A stretch of 64,000 bases of DNA from Zanthoxylum bungeanum (taxonomy: Eukaryota > Streptophyta > Magnoliopsida > Sapindales > Rutaceae). Shown here one piece after another: positions 1 through 11,852 of the stretch (position 1 is the first letter of the stretch; each line of letters opens with the position of its first letter). Location of the stretch: positions 434,001 through 498,000 of the forward strand of contig SKCR01006513.1 of the NCBI GenBank assembly GCA_019454045.1. Direction: 5' to 3'. The notes under the pieces were generated by a model that saw only the letters and a list, made by a program, of their open reading frames with translations, was not told the origin of the DNA and searched no databases. Both the position numbers and the translations under genes were made by a program.

Positions 1-119
1 GAGATCGATGGGGTTCAACGACTTGATACCCAACGTCCATTTTTCTATGAAGTTTTTCTTCAAGTCGGGAATAAGTTTTTTTTGTCGGATTCTAAACATT
101 TTTCGATATGTTAACTAAT

Positions 120-299
120 GAGAAAATCTTCTGTACAACAGTGGTATCACGTAATCCATGCAACAAGCCAATCATCCACTGCCACGCGTGCTAAAAAGTA
201 AAAATCAACTAAAAAATAGATAAATAAACTCTAATGTCAGTGGATGATTGGCTTGTGGTACCACGTCACTCATACCACTGTTGCACCAAAGAATCTCTC
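120..299. mobile_element. Mutator-type MITE, 180 bp
   Basis: Non-autonomous DNA transposon with two 62-bp terminal inverted repeats (120-181 and 238-299). Both ends start GAGA and the inner 18 bp (CAAGCCAATCATCCACTG) match perfectly. It is flanked by an identical 10-bp direct repeat GTTAACTAAT (110-119 and 300-309). Long inverted repeats starting with G plus a 9-10 bp target duplication are the hallmark of Mutator-like elements. It has no coding capacity. The boundaries are seen directly; the superfamily is inferred from the ends. Confidence 0.85.
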
Positions 300-553
300 G
301 TTAACTAATACTACGCAATTTCCTCTTATAATTCATCACAAAAAAAAAAAAAATAACTCTTTGAAGAAAAATCACCCAAAAAATCACTTGATACACAACT
401 CACAATATATTAAATTATTATTAACCTTAAATGTCCACTCTAAATTAATGTATATCGATTATGTCTTAAATGGTTATGATGTTGGATAATGCGAGAGAGA
501 TCGAATGGAGCACGTGGATCTCAAAGCTAGGCAGAGGATGATGACTTTGTGGC

Positions 554-887
554 TTGGGCAGGTTATTTAGTGCAAACGGTTTCTTGCCATTAATAGTGGA
601 GTCAGATTTATTACAAGTGACTAATCTTTTGCTGAGGAAACATGACAGCCTGCTGGAAATAGCATGGACAATCGAAGACATTCTGGAGATTTTGAAAACT
701 TATGAGAAGGTGGTAGTGTCTCATATTTATAGAGAAGGCAACTTCTTAGCTCACTCCTTAGCGAGTGCGGCGGTTAATTTTGTTAATCCTGTAGTCTGGA
801 TGGGAGAATATCCTACAGATATCCAGTCATTGTTAACCAATTGATTTTTAATGAAAGTATATGTTCTTTTCAAAAAAAAAAAAAAAA
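554..887 (+). pseudogene. LINE-type RNase H fragment with poly(A) tail
   Basis: An open frame from about 554 to 844 reads as the C-terminal part of a plant LINE-associated RNase H-like domain (RVT_3 type): a VESD-type catalytic strand, then SHIYREGNFLAHSLA, the usual last motif. The N-terminal half of the domain and all reverse transcriptase are missing. The frame ends at a stop at 842-844, and 27 bp later comes a run of 16 A (872-887), as expected for the 3' end of a retroposed 5'-truncated LINE. No clear target duplication was found. It could instead be a fragment of a host RNase H-like gene, but the A-tail argues for retroposition. Confidence 0.6.
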
Positions 888-1619
888 TGGTCCCATGACT
901 TAGCCAGCCCATGAGGCACCATTGGCTACTCAAAACAACATGCATGCACTTTATTGGGTTTTGTTTTCGTGCAGTTCGAGATTTATTTTGTTAGAGCTGT
1001 GGCCATAAATTTTTGCAGCAGCAGTATTTCACCTTCTTCTTCTTCTTCTACTTACAATAAGGTTATTCAAGGGCTGCTTGAATACGATTTTTGTGTTACA
1101 GGGTGCACAATCTTTTTAAGTCCATGACAAAGCAGATAAGGAGAAAAATAAAAAACTGTGTAGTGAATCATTGGACTGAAACAGAATAGTGTTTTGTGTA
1201 ATACAAATTTCTATGGGTATTTTAGTCCAAAATGGGGTCTTTGATTATAAAAGTAAGAAGCTTAGAACTAGAAGATTAGAAAAGTTATTGGATCATTTCT
1301 GTAAATTTCAATAGAAACCTAACACAGAAGACAACCATCTCAACTTCTCTATCATTTTTAAGTTCAATGCAACATTACACAACTTATACAATCGTAGGTG
1401 CAAGAAATTGAATAGAGTATACATGCTATTGATGCAATATATGATAAAAGCACCAAAAGAATACTGTCGGTACACATGCACGCACGCACGCACCCAGGGA
1501 ATTTACTCCTATAACTGAATTACTGCAGTTTTAACAACCTTGTGGGAGTAGTGCTTGGCTTATCTTTACTTTGGTTATATCAAACCAACAAGTAGACAGA
1601 AAATAATTGCTCAACGGGT
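888..1619. other. Intergenic, 3' flank of the IST1-like gene
   Basis: No coding region is supported. It holds a short CTT microsatellite near 1033-1050 and a CACG/CGCA-type microsatellite near 1475-1495. The 3' UTR of the minus-strand gene must lie in its right part, but I see no convincing polyadenylation signal. Confidence 0.5.
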
Positions 1620-4600
1620 TTACCTCCCTTTGAGTGCTGCAAAGCGGGCAGCCAAATCATCATAATCTGGTAATTTTGGATGCACATGTCGGGCTTCATT
1701 CGACCCATCTGGTTGAAAGGATGCCGCACGAGCAAACACTTTTGTTGTCTTTGGAGTTGTTTGTTCATGGGGGAGTGAAGTTGACCTGATGGGAGGAACG
1801 AGCTCTGACTTCATATCTGGTACATCTTTGTTTAGATTCTGAGGTGCTTCATCTGCATTGCTGACCCCACGATGTGCATGGCGACTTTTGGACATTCTTT
1901 TCAATAATCCAGGCTTAAATGTCGATGGTTTCGTACTGTAATACATCAAGAGCTTGTCCATTTTCCTTTCCTCTTCATCATTCTCACACTGTTCATCATC
2001 AAACAAGATTTGTAGGCCTCGTCTGGCATCATCCCTTCTCCTGCTTCTTGATTTTCTTTTCACTACTTCCACATCTCCAACATTGCCAACATCATCATGA
2101 CCAGATGCTGATTTATGGTGTCTCCTCCTGACTGATCTTGGTTTTGGTATAGGATTCCCAATACCATCATACTTCCTATCAACTCTTGTAGTTCCAACTG
2201 CCTCCCTCTCATGTTCACGAAGATCTGATCCTAATTGGATCTTATCTGACCTATCAGCAGATTTAGCTCTGACATGCCGAGAAGGATCATTAGGGACTCC
2301 ATTACCATCAGAACCAAGAGGTGAAGATCCTAAATTGGCTCCATGTTTGCTATCCTTTGATTTGACATATGGTGGGGGGAGTGCACTATTGTAGTACGTT
2401 TTCAACCTCGTCATATCTTCCTCCTCTACTTTCCATAAATTTGTGTTACTGTGTCGACCACCAAGGCTGTAAGAGTCAAGCAGGTCCTTTCCATCACTCT
2501 TAACATGCTGCCCTGCATAACTAGAAGAAATAAATGGCTTCCTATCAGGTGAACTGTCATTGTTTTCTCTCTTAGGTACAGCATTCTCCCGACCACCATG
2601 CGGCTTGGATGTAACATCATCAGACTCCATTCTTTTCTCATGAGTTGAACTGCTGCTTCTGACCGATTTTAGGACAGTATCCCTCTTTCCATTCCAAGCA
2701 TCATGCTTATCACCAATGACTTCATGTTTTCTTTGGAGTGAAATTCCATGATCACCAATTTTCACCATACTTTCTTCTCTGTCATTGAGTGGCTTGAATC
2801 CATTGCTTGAGGGCGCCAATCTGGGCTGAAAGATAGGCTCAATTCTATCTGAGGCGCTATTCTCTCTGCCTTCGCGTGATCTGCGTCCATCACTTGCACG
2901 ATCAATCCTATCTTTATATGAAACACCATGTCTGTCTTCAATGGGTATGGTGTCCTTGGCATTGATCGACTTATATTTATCACTGGGGACACTAAAAGAT
3001 CCATTATTTTTAGGTTGGTCCTGCAACAATATTCAAAGATAGCAAATATCATGAACAGAAAACTGTTAAAGATTTTGACAATTTTCTCAATCTGCTTTCT
3101 ATTTCTCTCTGATAAATACGTCAATCATGAAAGGGAAATACATAGGTGAATACCTGAACAGATGCACAGGGTTTTGACATCCTTTGTTGGAAAGCCAGGG
3201 AATGCCATGTGATGGAAAACTCAGACGCAATATCTTGCATTAGCTGAACCTTTTTATCCATTGTAGCTGGCTTTGGAGATAATTTATCCACAAACTGTTG
3301 AAAGAGATTTAAGATGTCAGTCATATAAAATGAAGTTGCAAATTTATAGATTCATAGTAAAGTATAGATCGACAGAAAGCTACCTCTTTATTCTCAAAGT
3401 GTTCCAAGGAATTCCCGTATTTCTCATGGAATATATGCCTGAGTTCACGCAACTCTGGCAGATCAGAAAACCTTGCAGCAGCAAACATTAGGGATGATAC
3501 AACCTCTCTGCAGTCTACGGGGCAAGAGCTGTAAAGACAACCATGAAGTAAGCAATATGTCAATAAAATATAGTGTTTTTCAATTTGAGATACAAAGAAA
3601 TGCCCAAGAACATAACCAAGCCAGAACCATACGAAATTCACACGAGTTTAACTTAATTTTATTGTACATCTTTGAAAGATAAAGTCATTTACTGGAGAAA
3701 CATAGTAGTCATAAGATCCCATAATCTGCTAATATACCTCTGCCTATGAAGAATTTTCAACTAGATGCTTCAATTTTGCTAGCCATCTACCATATATTCT
3801 AATTGAAGTTTCATAGGTTAATTGAAACTTCTGAATAGATTAAAAGAGCACTTCAATTTTCTCACAAACTTTTAGAACTGGAACCGTGAAATTCTGAACG
3901 GCATACCAATGCTCAACTCTTTAGGCTCATTTGACAATAAGCCTCTGCCCAAAGTATAGTTTTAACATGCACTTCAATGGAGCATAAAACATCTTCTCAG
4001 TGGTACTATCTTCATGGCTTTTTCCACGATACTAGGAAAGAAATTTTGATATCGATATCAGAAACCTCAACTGGTAATGTTTAATATCAAACTAGTAACA
4101 TTCAACATCACCAATACGGCAGTATCGTCATAGTTATGCAGATAAGTAAATCATATCAAAATATATCAGACTTTTACATGGCATCTTACAATTTTGACAA
4201 AAAACTACCATTATTTGATTAGGACTGTAACCATACAATCCGATACCCACACATAAGCAAACACAGAGACATGGATTGTTGTATTCCTATTCAGCATCTC
4301 CAAGTAAAAATACACTGAATTATAGACCAAATGCGAACACTCTGCAACAGTAGAAGAGCACTCGTACCTCAATCTTTGCATGAGTGAAATACTCTTCAAA
4401 ACAAAATTGCAACATTGCTCAACAAAATCATAACAATAGGAAATGTTCAGCTCAGCTAGCAGACCGTCTGCCTGTTTCATCAATTTGAAAGTATGACATC
4501 AACATTCACATCTTAAATTGCCATAAAATCAACAAGCAAGCATAAAAATCATGGTTCTAAAAAACTCTAGGCACTAGGCTTAAAGTGAGGTAGTGCCTAG

Positions 4601-5465
4601 GTCTTCTAGGCGGTGCCCAGATGGACGGATGAACTAAGCGGCGCTAGGCGGTTTTATTTATATTAAAAAAAAATTGATGTTTAGAAATTTGGGTTGATTT
4701 AGGTTTAGGATTAGGGTATGGTAAATTGACGTCAACTAGGGTTAGGATTTGACAATTTGGGGTAATTTGGGTTTCTGGCCGCCATCGATAACAGCTCCGA
4801 CGGCAGACACCGGAGAGTGTAGATTAAACGCCACCTCTTTCAGTGCATGAACTATACATGCCACTGTTGTTTGACGCACGGACCACTCCTCCATGAACAG
4901 ACGACATCGACCAACCATTTCCCACCGTTTACACGCCAATACATGTCATTGTTTGCCATAAATCTATAGTTTTCCAATGAGCTGCCTAGCTCACCGTTTA
5001 GGGATTAATCAGAACGATCAGGCACTGTCTAGGTAGCGGCCTAAACCATCTTTTAAAACACTGAAAAAGATACCAAACAAAAACCTTCCTCCACTAAATG
5101 GGATCAGCTTGAAGCTATTTTATTCTATCCTAAATCATTATTTCATAAAATTGAATAAAATTAATCTTTTTATTGTTAAACTTATGTCATCCCAACCTGT
5201 TGACATTGCCCTCATTTTTTAACTGGAGCAAATTAGAGGACAACAAACATAAAAATACTAAAAAAAAAAACACCATATAAAAAAATAAATAAATATATAC
5301 ATGTAAATATAGCTAATAAATTACCCTGCCATAAGCATTAATGTCGAGTCCATTGGCAAGCAGATCAGCAATGTCTTTCTTCAGAAATTTCTGAGTAGCA
5401 TTTCTCTTTCTTCTTATCACTTCGATCCGATTCTTTATCAATTTTATCAACGGCTTGCTGTCCAT
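1620..5465 (-). CDS. IST1-like protein (ESCRT-III / VPS4 regulator), five exons
   Basis: The family binds ESCRT-III and the VPS4 ATPase during multivesicular-body sorting. Minus-strand exons are 5465-5325, 4471-4368, 3528-3384, 3294-3154 and 3020-1620. All four introns have GT..AG ends and phases join cleanly, giving about 643 residues. Exons 1-4 (residues 1-177) form the IST1 domain: IEVIRRKRNATQKFLKKDIA, then DINAYGR, a helix with CYDFVEQCC, VVSSLMFAAARFSDLPELRE, and EFSITW near its end. The long last exon is a low-complexity, Ser/Arg/Asp-rich, probably disordered tail, with a basic KRKSRSRRRDDARRG patch and the plant-typical ending PDYDDLAARFAALK. The start chosen is the ATG at 5465-5463. 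Plant relatives usually have about ten more residues (a small separate exon), and an AG just inside this ATG could be an acceptor, so the true first exon may lie further right. I did not find it. Confidence 0.88.
4553..5061. mobile_element. Degenerate inverted-repeat DNA element in intron 1
   Basis: This roughly 510-bp block is flanked by imperfect inverted ends: GGTTCTAAAAAACTCTAGGC on the left and, on the other strand, GTGTTTTAAAAGATGGTTTAGGC on the right. Inside are repeated CTAGGCGG / GTGCCTAGG words on both arms, a style common in old hAT-like non-autonomous elements. No intact target duplication is visible. It sits wholly inside intron 1 of the IST1-like gene and does not touch a splice site. 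Confidence 0.45.
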
Positions 5466-6540
5466 GATATTAATCACACTAAATAAATAAATAATAACAT
5501 CCTATGAACAAGAATAATTACAAAGAGAGAGAGAGAGATCAGATAAGTAACCATTTAGAGGCAAACCCTCGACCTAACAGTCCGTCTAGCATCTTCGTTC
5601 TCGCTAGTTCAAAAAGATTTAATGACCGTTGCAGTTTTCAAAAAAATAAAAGAGAAGATTTTGAAACAAATGAAAATGAAGATAATGTCAGATCCGCCAT
5701 TAACGAAATAAAAGGAGAAAATCAAGATCAAAACATGTTGGACATTTTTTTTGGGTTTTGTTGGAAAACGTATTTAAGACACCTTTTTTGTTTGAGGGCC
5801 ACCCACCTACTGAGGTGACTGAACTCAACAAGTCGATGTTTAAAATGCCCTTGGTCTGGAAATTGGTTCCTGGTGATCGAGTGAGTAATTTAAAACATTT
5901 ACGGAGGGTATTATGGTGATAAAATGCATTATGATTCGGTACTCATCAGGCGGAAGGCTGGGGTTGAATTTTGCTATATCATTGGCTGCTTGATGAGACG
6001 ACAAACGATCGTGAGTTAGGGGGAAACTGCTGAGCTGGACCGCACCGAATTATTACTATCAATTTCTTGATTAAAGCTCTGATTATAAAATTAATATTTT
6101 CTTCTTCTTGGGTTGGGCCACACATGTGTTTAGTTTAGATTCGAGCTCACTGCAAAAGCAAATGTAACGGCCACATTTACGGTTGTAACTATAGTTGCTT
6201 TCAAAAAATTAAAAATTATTATATTAACAAAACAATAAATAAAAATTGTCTCATTCCTTTAAAAGAAAGCGAAATATAAAATTAAATAAATAAAAAGCAA
6301 AAAAAAAAAAATAACAACCAGAGAGAGAGAAATGTGTAAATCCAAAGGAAAGGCTACAATCATTTTGCGGACTCAGTTGATAAAATTCTTTTTTTTAGAC
6401 ATGTTGGAAATTCCGTCGTTACATCGTTTATTGAAAATCTCTCTATTAAATCATCTGATCTGAATTTTAAGCGGAGCATGTAAAACTTTTGGTTACCTGA
6501 AGCTCTTATAAAAAACGCACTTTATGGACTTGAACCCAGA
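5466..6540. other. Upstream region of the IST1-like gene
   Basis: AT-rich DNA holding the promoter and 5' UTR of the minus-strand gene. A GA-repeat (5524-5538; CT on the transcribed strand) lies about 60 bp upstream of the chosen start, a common feature of plant 5' UTRs. A second GAGAGA run is near 6322. No reliable TATA box or second gene could be assigned. The plus-strand open frame at 5504-5818 shows no domain. Confidence 0.4.
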
Positions 6541-7245
6541 CCTGACAACTAACCATAAGTGCGGTTCGGTTCCGAACTGCAAACAAGACCGAAACCGAAC
6601 AAGGTCAAAATCGAAATCGAACTAGTCAACGATTCAGAAGCGATTCCAAACCAAACCAGAACCACCAAATGATCGTTCCGGTTTCGGTTCTTCAAAATTT
6701 AATAACTGAACCAAACCGGAATCTAGGTTAGAACCGAACTGAATCCAAATCTTAAGAACCGAACCGCAAAACCGACAAAATTTATTAATTAATGAAGATA
6801 GTATTTTAATTAATATTTATTAATTTATACTTTAATTAATAAAAAAAATAATTTATCAAGGTAATGTTAATTTTTTTTCCATAAACATTTAACTTAATAT
6901 TATGTATTGTGATTATATGAATATTACCTAATTACTAATTTACAAATTATTACTTGTGTCATATTTTATAAAGGGCTCATAATTTAGTCATATATATTAA
7001 TAAGATTATTAATATCAATAAAATAAATTATGTATACAATAAAATAAATTTGTCAAATCCTTAGTTGTAATTTGGTTCCGGTTCTAGGAATTGATTCTGG
7101 TTCAAAAATGATTCCGGTTCGGAACTGAAGAGGAATTGGATCGAACCGAAGCGTACATTGTACCGTTCGGTTCCGGTTCCTCTTTCCGCAAGAACCGGAA
7201 CCGCCGGTTTGGTTTCGGTTCGATTTCGAAATCGAATTACAATTG
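6541..7245. mobile_element. Degenerate GGTTCGG-rich inverted-repeat element
   Basis: The left arm (about 6555-6770) is dense in CGGTTC/GAACCG words and the right arm (about 7065-7245) carries the same words in the opposite sense, around a very AT-rich core. This is the architecture of the much better preserved hAT-type element at 14571-15358. Ends and target duplication are eroded, so the limits are approximate. Confidence 0.45.
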
Positions 7246-7572
7246 AACCTATTGACAATCAAATTATAAGTCATTTACCATCAAGCACACTCATTAGTGA
7301 TTGTTTTGATTTGATAAAATTCTTGTTAGTTATTTTCACTCAAACAAATCAGTAATGTAATATTGCAATTCCATGTCAGGTCAAGCATGAGTTTGTTTTG
7401 TCTCACGTTAAAATAGTCTTCCCAAATCTCCTCCTATGAAAAATATATTTTTAATTCTTTTATTATTATACCTTATTGTTTGTATAATGTGATGTGTTTA
7501 TTAAAAAAAAAAATACGAAGCATTTTGTCTATTAAATTAATGTTAAAATTAACATCAATATTATATATAAAT
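7246..7572. other. Intergenic, no feature seen
   Basis: AT-rich sequence between a degenerate DNA element and the first LTR-type repeat. No coding frame, RNA gene or repeat is supported. Confidence 0.4.
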
Positions 7573-9147
7573 TGTTGGAGTTGGTGCTTGGAGCGCCAAT
7601 CCGGATAATGTATAGTACATTAACTATATTTTCACTTAAAACTTTATTAATGATATTGTCATTATACATATTAAATTGATGTATAAATATGCTAAGAATG
7701 ACATCGACCTTAGAATAGTCATGTAGTAATACTAGACACTAGGTGGTCCGACATCGAGATAAGTACTACTATTATAAACTATTCTTAATATATATATATA
7801 TATATATATTATTAGCCGTTGGTTTTGGAATATGTTCGGATTCCTATAACCTATAAGATTAGCACATGTCGTATATTGGAATTCGAGTTTCAATGGTTTA
7901 ACACGATGTACCATGAGCTTTGGAAGCTCGTATAGACATGTGGGTATTGATTGAACCGAATATTGAATGACTCACAGGTGATTCACAATAGTTTAAAGTA
8001 CACACCATCGTCAATAGGAATATCCTCAAGTCGAGTAGCATATATGATCCTTTGACTATAGGATAACAATTATTTTGTGTGAGATCTTCCATACTTTGAT
8101 GCCAAGTATATCAGAAACCTTTCATAGTCTGGCCTCTAGACGTTAGTTGGGTGTGGACCGATGCACTCGTTAATCAAATGCAAATCAAGATAAGATCCGC
8201 CGGCCCGTATGTGTACCATAAGTGGTTTAGGTATCCATGTGAGTAAGTCACGTTTCTTAAGACTTTGGCCAAAGCCAAACACCTAGGGTGGATCACATCA
8301 GTTGTAAAGAATTGTGCACATGTCGACATAAGATGTGCGACTTGGAAACTTAACGGTGTATTCTATGTTTCCTAAGCACAACTCGGATAGCCTACGACAA
8401 ATGGACTAATAAAATATGATGGCCTCGACTTGTATAGTTCAGAAATGTCGTTTGTGTTCTTCGGGAATTCGGAGGTTGTTGAATTGCGTACATATTAGCT
8501 AGGCTTATATGACGAACGTGTCTGCACTTAGAGAGTTCCGATATAAAGTGTACTCGTTGAGCACTTAAGTAGCCGATTATTTTTGAAAAAAGATAATATT
8601 CGATATTATAATTATCAACTAAAATAATCAAGTGTTATTGGATAACATTGATTATTTACTTTGACCTAATTGGATTAATTCAAGATTTATACAAAGGCTT
8701 TGTCGTAATTTCATAATTATCTATACCATTTGAGGATATTATGGTAATTACAAGTATGTAATTATATATATATAATTGGATTAAATCAAAGTGGAAGACA
8801 TGTAACTTATCATTTAATTAAGTTTTATCTTGATTTAATAGGATTAAATCAAAATGGTAGACAAATATAATTAGTCACACCTAATTATACATATTTGTAC
8901 AGATTAAATTAAGCCCACATAAAAATTGATTAGAACTTTTATTAATTAAAATTGCATAAGTTTTGCTATAAATAGCAAGTTTGGGGAAGGTTTTAATTAA
9001 GCTTGTGAAAGCTAAGTACAAGCAATTCTTGGAGAAATTAGCCTAAGATTAGATAAATGTTTAGAGAATGTTTGGAAGTTCTCTATAACATTTCAATTAG
9101 AAGAAATCAAGATTGGATCTTAGAGTGAAGCTTGTTTGCATTGGAAT
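7573..9147 (+). repeat. LTR of a LARD-related family (LTR-B), left part
   Basis: It starts TGTTGGAGTTGGTGCTTGG, closely resembling the first bases of the long LTRs at 9296 and 14231, and keeps co-linear similarity with them (for example the stretch around 7860-8090 against 15370-15600: cleavage of AACCATGAG-type words, then ACACCAACGTCAATAGGAA-like words). It holds a (TA)n run near 7790-7810 and the palindromic word CTTTGGCCAAAG near 8262. Its continuation appears on the far side of the nested LARD, at 19425, where AATCAAGATTGGATCTT is shared with 9107. No coding. Confidence 0.6.
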
Positions 9148-9295
9148 CTGTTGGATATACTCGATTTGTAAAGCGGGCTTACTTATTGTTGCCTACCTTT
9201 TGAGTGCAAGGTGAGCTCTTGAGGGCCACGATATGTGATACACATTGAGATGTGTAGATGATACTGGGATTGGCACTAGAGCAAGTGGGAGAAAT
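9148..9295 (+). repeat. Orphan internal 3' end of the LARD, with PPT
   Basis: These 148 bp match 14083-14230 (GATTTGTAAAGCGGGCTTAC, then GAGGGCCAC, then GATTGGCACTAGAGCAAG) and end in the polypurine tract AGTGGGAGAAA directly before the LTR. It is therefore the last part of an internal region whose own 5' LTR and remaining interior are missing. This makes the cluster a partial tandem rather than one simple element. Confidence 0.65.
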
Positions 9296-11852
9296 TGTTA
9301 GGGTTGGTGCTCAGAGTGTCAATCCAGATCAAATTTATGTCCGATTATAAATATGAGCAATTCTATTTTCCATAATATTACTAATTTAACGGTAGCACCC
9401 TTGTCTTTTATACATTTATTCGATCTAATTACGATTAGATATCTAATTATGATTAGATCAAAATGAATCTAGTTCGGTGATACGTGTATATTAGACAAAT
9501 ACCCTAGGATTTACAATATAATACGCAGTTACAACTTAGTTTGTAATTGACATTGGGAAACGCACTATAAGATGTATATCCTTAAATAAAGTTCTTAGTC
9601 AAGATTTACTAATACAGGTCGGTTAGTAAAATCCGCTGAGACCAGTACATGTCGTATATCGTGACTTGGTCCGATGGTTTATCCCAATGAACCATGAGTC
9701 TCGGGAGACTCGTATAAACATTTAGGTGTTTATTTGATAAGACACTGAATGACTCACTGAAGATTTCCTAATAGATTATACACCAACGTCAATATGAATC
9801 TTCACGAGTTGAACGAGCATAGTGGTCCTTCGACTTGAGATACCACAATGGGATATATGAGTTATCCTCCACACTTTGATGGAAGTCACGTCACTGATCT
9901 ATTTAGATCAGACCTCCGCATGTTCCTTGGGTGTGGACTGATGCTCATGATATCCAGTGCATATGAAGAGAGAATATGTCTGTCCTGTGTACAGGGCATA
10001 GACATCTGCACGTGTTTATGATCTAGTAAATTTATGGTCGTGGTATAACTTTGAAAATCAGTTCCGAGTATTATTTACAGATCATAAATTGAAAGTCGAT
10101 TGTATTATACCGAACGGATTTGACATTTTCATCTATATCCCAGGTATAATACGGATAGCCCATGACGGAGGAATTATATGTATGCAATGACCTCGGCTTG
10201 CATAGTTTAGTGAGATTATCTGTGGTCGTCATAATCGATGAGTGGGTGGATTATAGATATAAAATTGGATTTCATGACGGATAAACCTAAACTTAGAGAG
10301 TCCTACAATATGAAGTGTACTCGTTGAGTACTTGGGCAACACGATATGAATAATACATATTATTCATAATACTTTATCGGATTAAATGAGTTAATTCAAA
10401 TCGTTTAATTGGTTAAACGATAACACATGCATTATGGGATTTTGTCTGATTGTAATTATTGTGTATTTGTATTTGATACATAATATGATTAGATAAACAT
10501 TAATTATTCATCAAATGAGAATTTGGCACATGCCATAATATATATATATTTGTTATTTATTTTAAATAAAAATACATATATAATAATAATTACATTAATT
10601 GATTATTTGAATATTTAATTATTAAATATTTGAATAATTAATTAATTAATTTTTTTTCATAAATTTTATTAAATTTGTTTAATTATTATTGGAACATTTG
10701 ACTTGGTTTAATTATTCTTTATGTGTTCTAATTTGAATGGATAACATAAAGTATGATTTATTTGATTTGATTTTAATTTGATTAAAATGGAAAAATGATA
10801 AAAATGCCCTCGCTTATTGCCAAACCCTTTGTTAAAAGGGAAAAAATTGTTTTTCTTCCTCCTTTAACTTGCTGCCATGGCTGAAAACCTCAAAGAAAAT
10901 GGGTTTGAAAATTCATTTCACAAATCCATGAAGAAATGAAGGAAAATCAAGAAAAAAATTTGGGATTTCAAGAGATTAAAAGGTAGTCTACTTAACCCTA
11001 AGCTTAGAAATTTGATTTCTTATTTCTTGATGATTTAGAAATGTTTTAGGGGTCCTTTAATTCTGAAATTTTAGGGCTTTTGGTTGTTGGTGATGAATTG
11101 GAAGTGATGAAGCATGTGTGAAGTAGATTTGGTTAATATTATTGTAATATTAGGCCAATTTGATCAAGTTTTGATGAGTTGCTATTCTAGAGTGTTATTT
11201 CCACTCTTATGACACCTAGAATTGTTCTGGGATTGTTTATATGTAGTGACTTTGGTTGGTGTTATAATAATTAGATTAATCTTGAAAATTTGGATTTAAA
11301 GCATGAAAATTGGAATTTTTGGTTTCTGGATCAGATCTTGTAAAACTGGAAATTTTGTGATGTATTTGATGTATTATGAATGTAATGGATGTGTTTTTGG
11401 AGTTGGAACAATTTTCGGAAAGTGTTTCGGAGTTAAAATAAGCGAAAACGATCAAAAACAGTGTTACCGGGTGACTTTTGAGTCAACCGGGTGACTTTTG
11501 AGTCAACCGGGTGATGACTATCCAAAAAGTGAGTTCATCACTGTTCGGGAAGCCCATAAACTGTCTTGACACTATTAGGGTTGACCTGGGCTGTCCCCAT
11601 AAGTATCGGGTAGTCAGTTTGGTCAAAAACGTGTTTTGCGTCATTTTGAGGAAAAACGTTTTTCGTAAAAGTTTCGCGAAGTTTCTATTGAATTTATGTC
11701 ATTATTTGATATCGAATAAATAGATTTAGATGAAATATGAATAAATTATTCATATTAGATATTGAATAATTTATTCAGTAATTTGGAAAGTTTTAAAATA
11801 CGATTTCGCCCGAACTGCGCTTCCGCTACTCCCTTCATCCAAAACCCTAACA
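9296..11852 (+). repeat. LARD long terminal repeat, copy 1
   Basis: 2,557-bp LTR with perfect 8-bp inverted termini TGTTAGGG and CCCTAACA. It is preceded by a polypurine tract and followed 4 bp later by a Met-type primer-binding site. It has no coding frame of note. It serves as an undamaged reference for the insertions in copy 2: it has the empty site for the hAT element near 9618 and for the solo LTR near 10535. An imperfect 38-bp palindrome lies at 9422-9459, close to the LTR start. Confidence 0.8.

Noticed and set aside
5504..5818. Plus-strand open frame whose end (MLDIFFGFCWKTYLR) looks like the usual start of IST1 proteins
   Set aside because: The IST1-like gene is on the minus strand, and this frame does not connect to any exon on the plus strand. 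Treated as coincidence.
11303..11494. Small frames in the LARD LTR (also 11511-11723)
   Set aside because: No recognisable domain, and the sister LTR does not keep them open. They are chance frames in an LTR.
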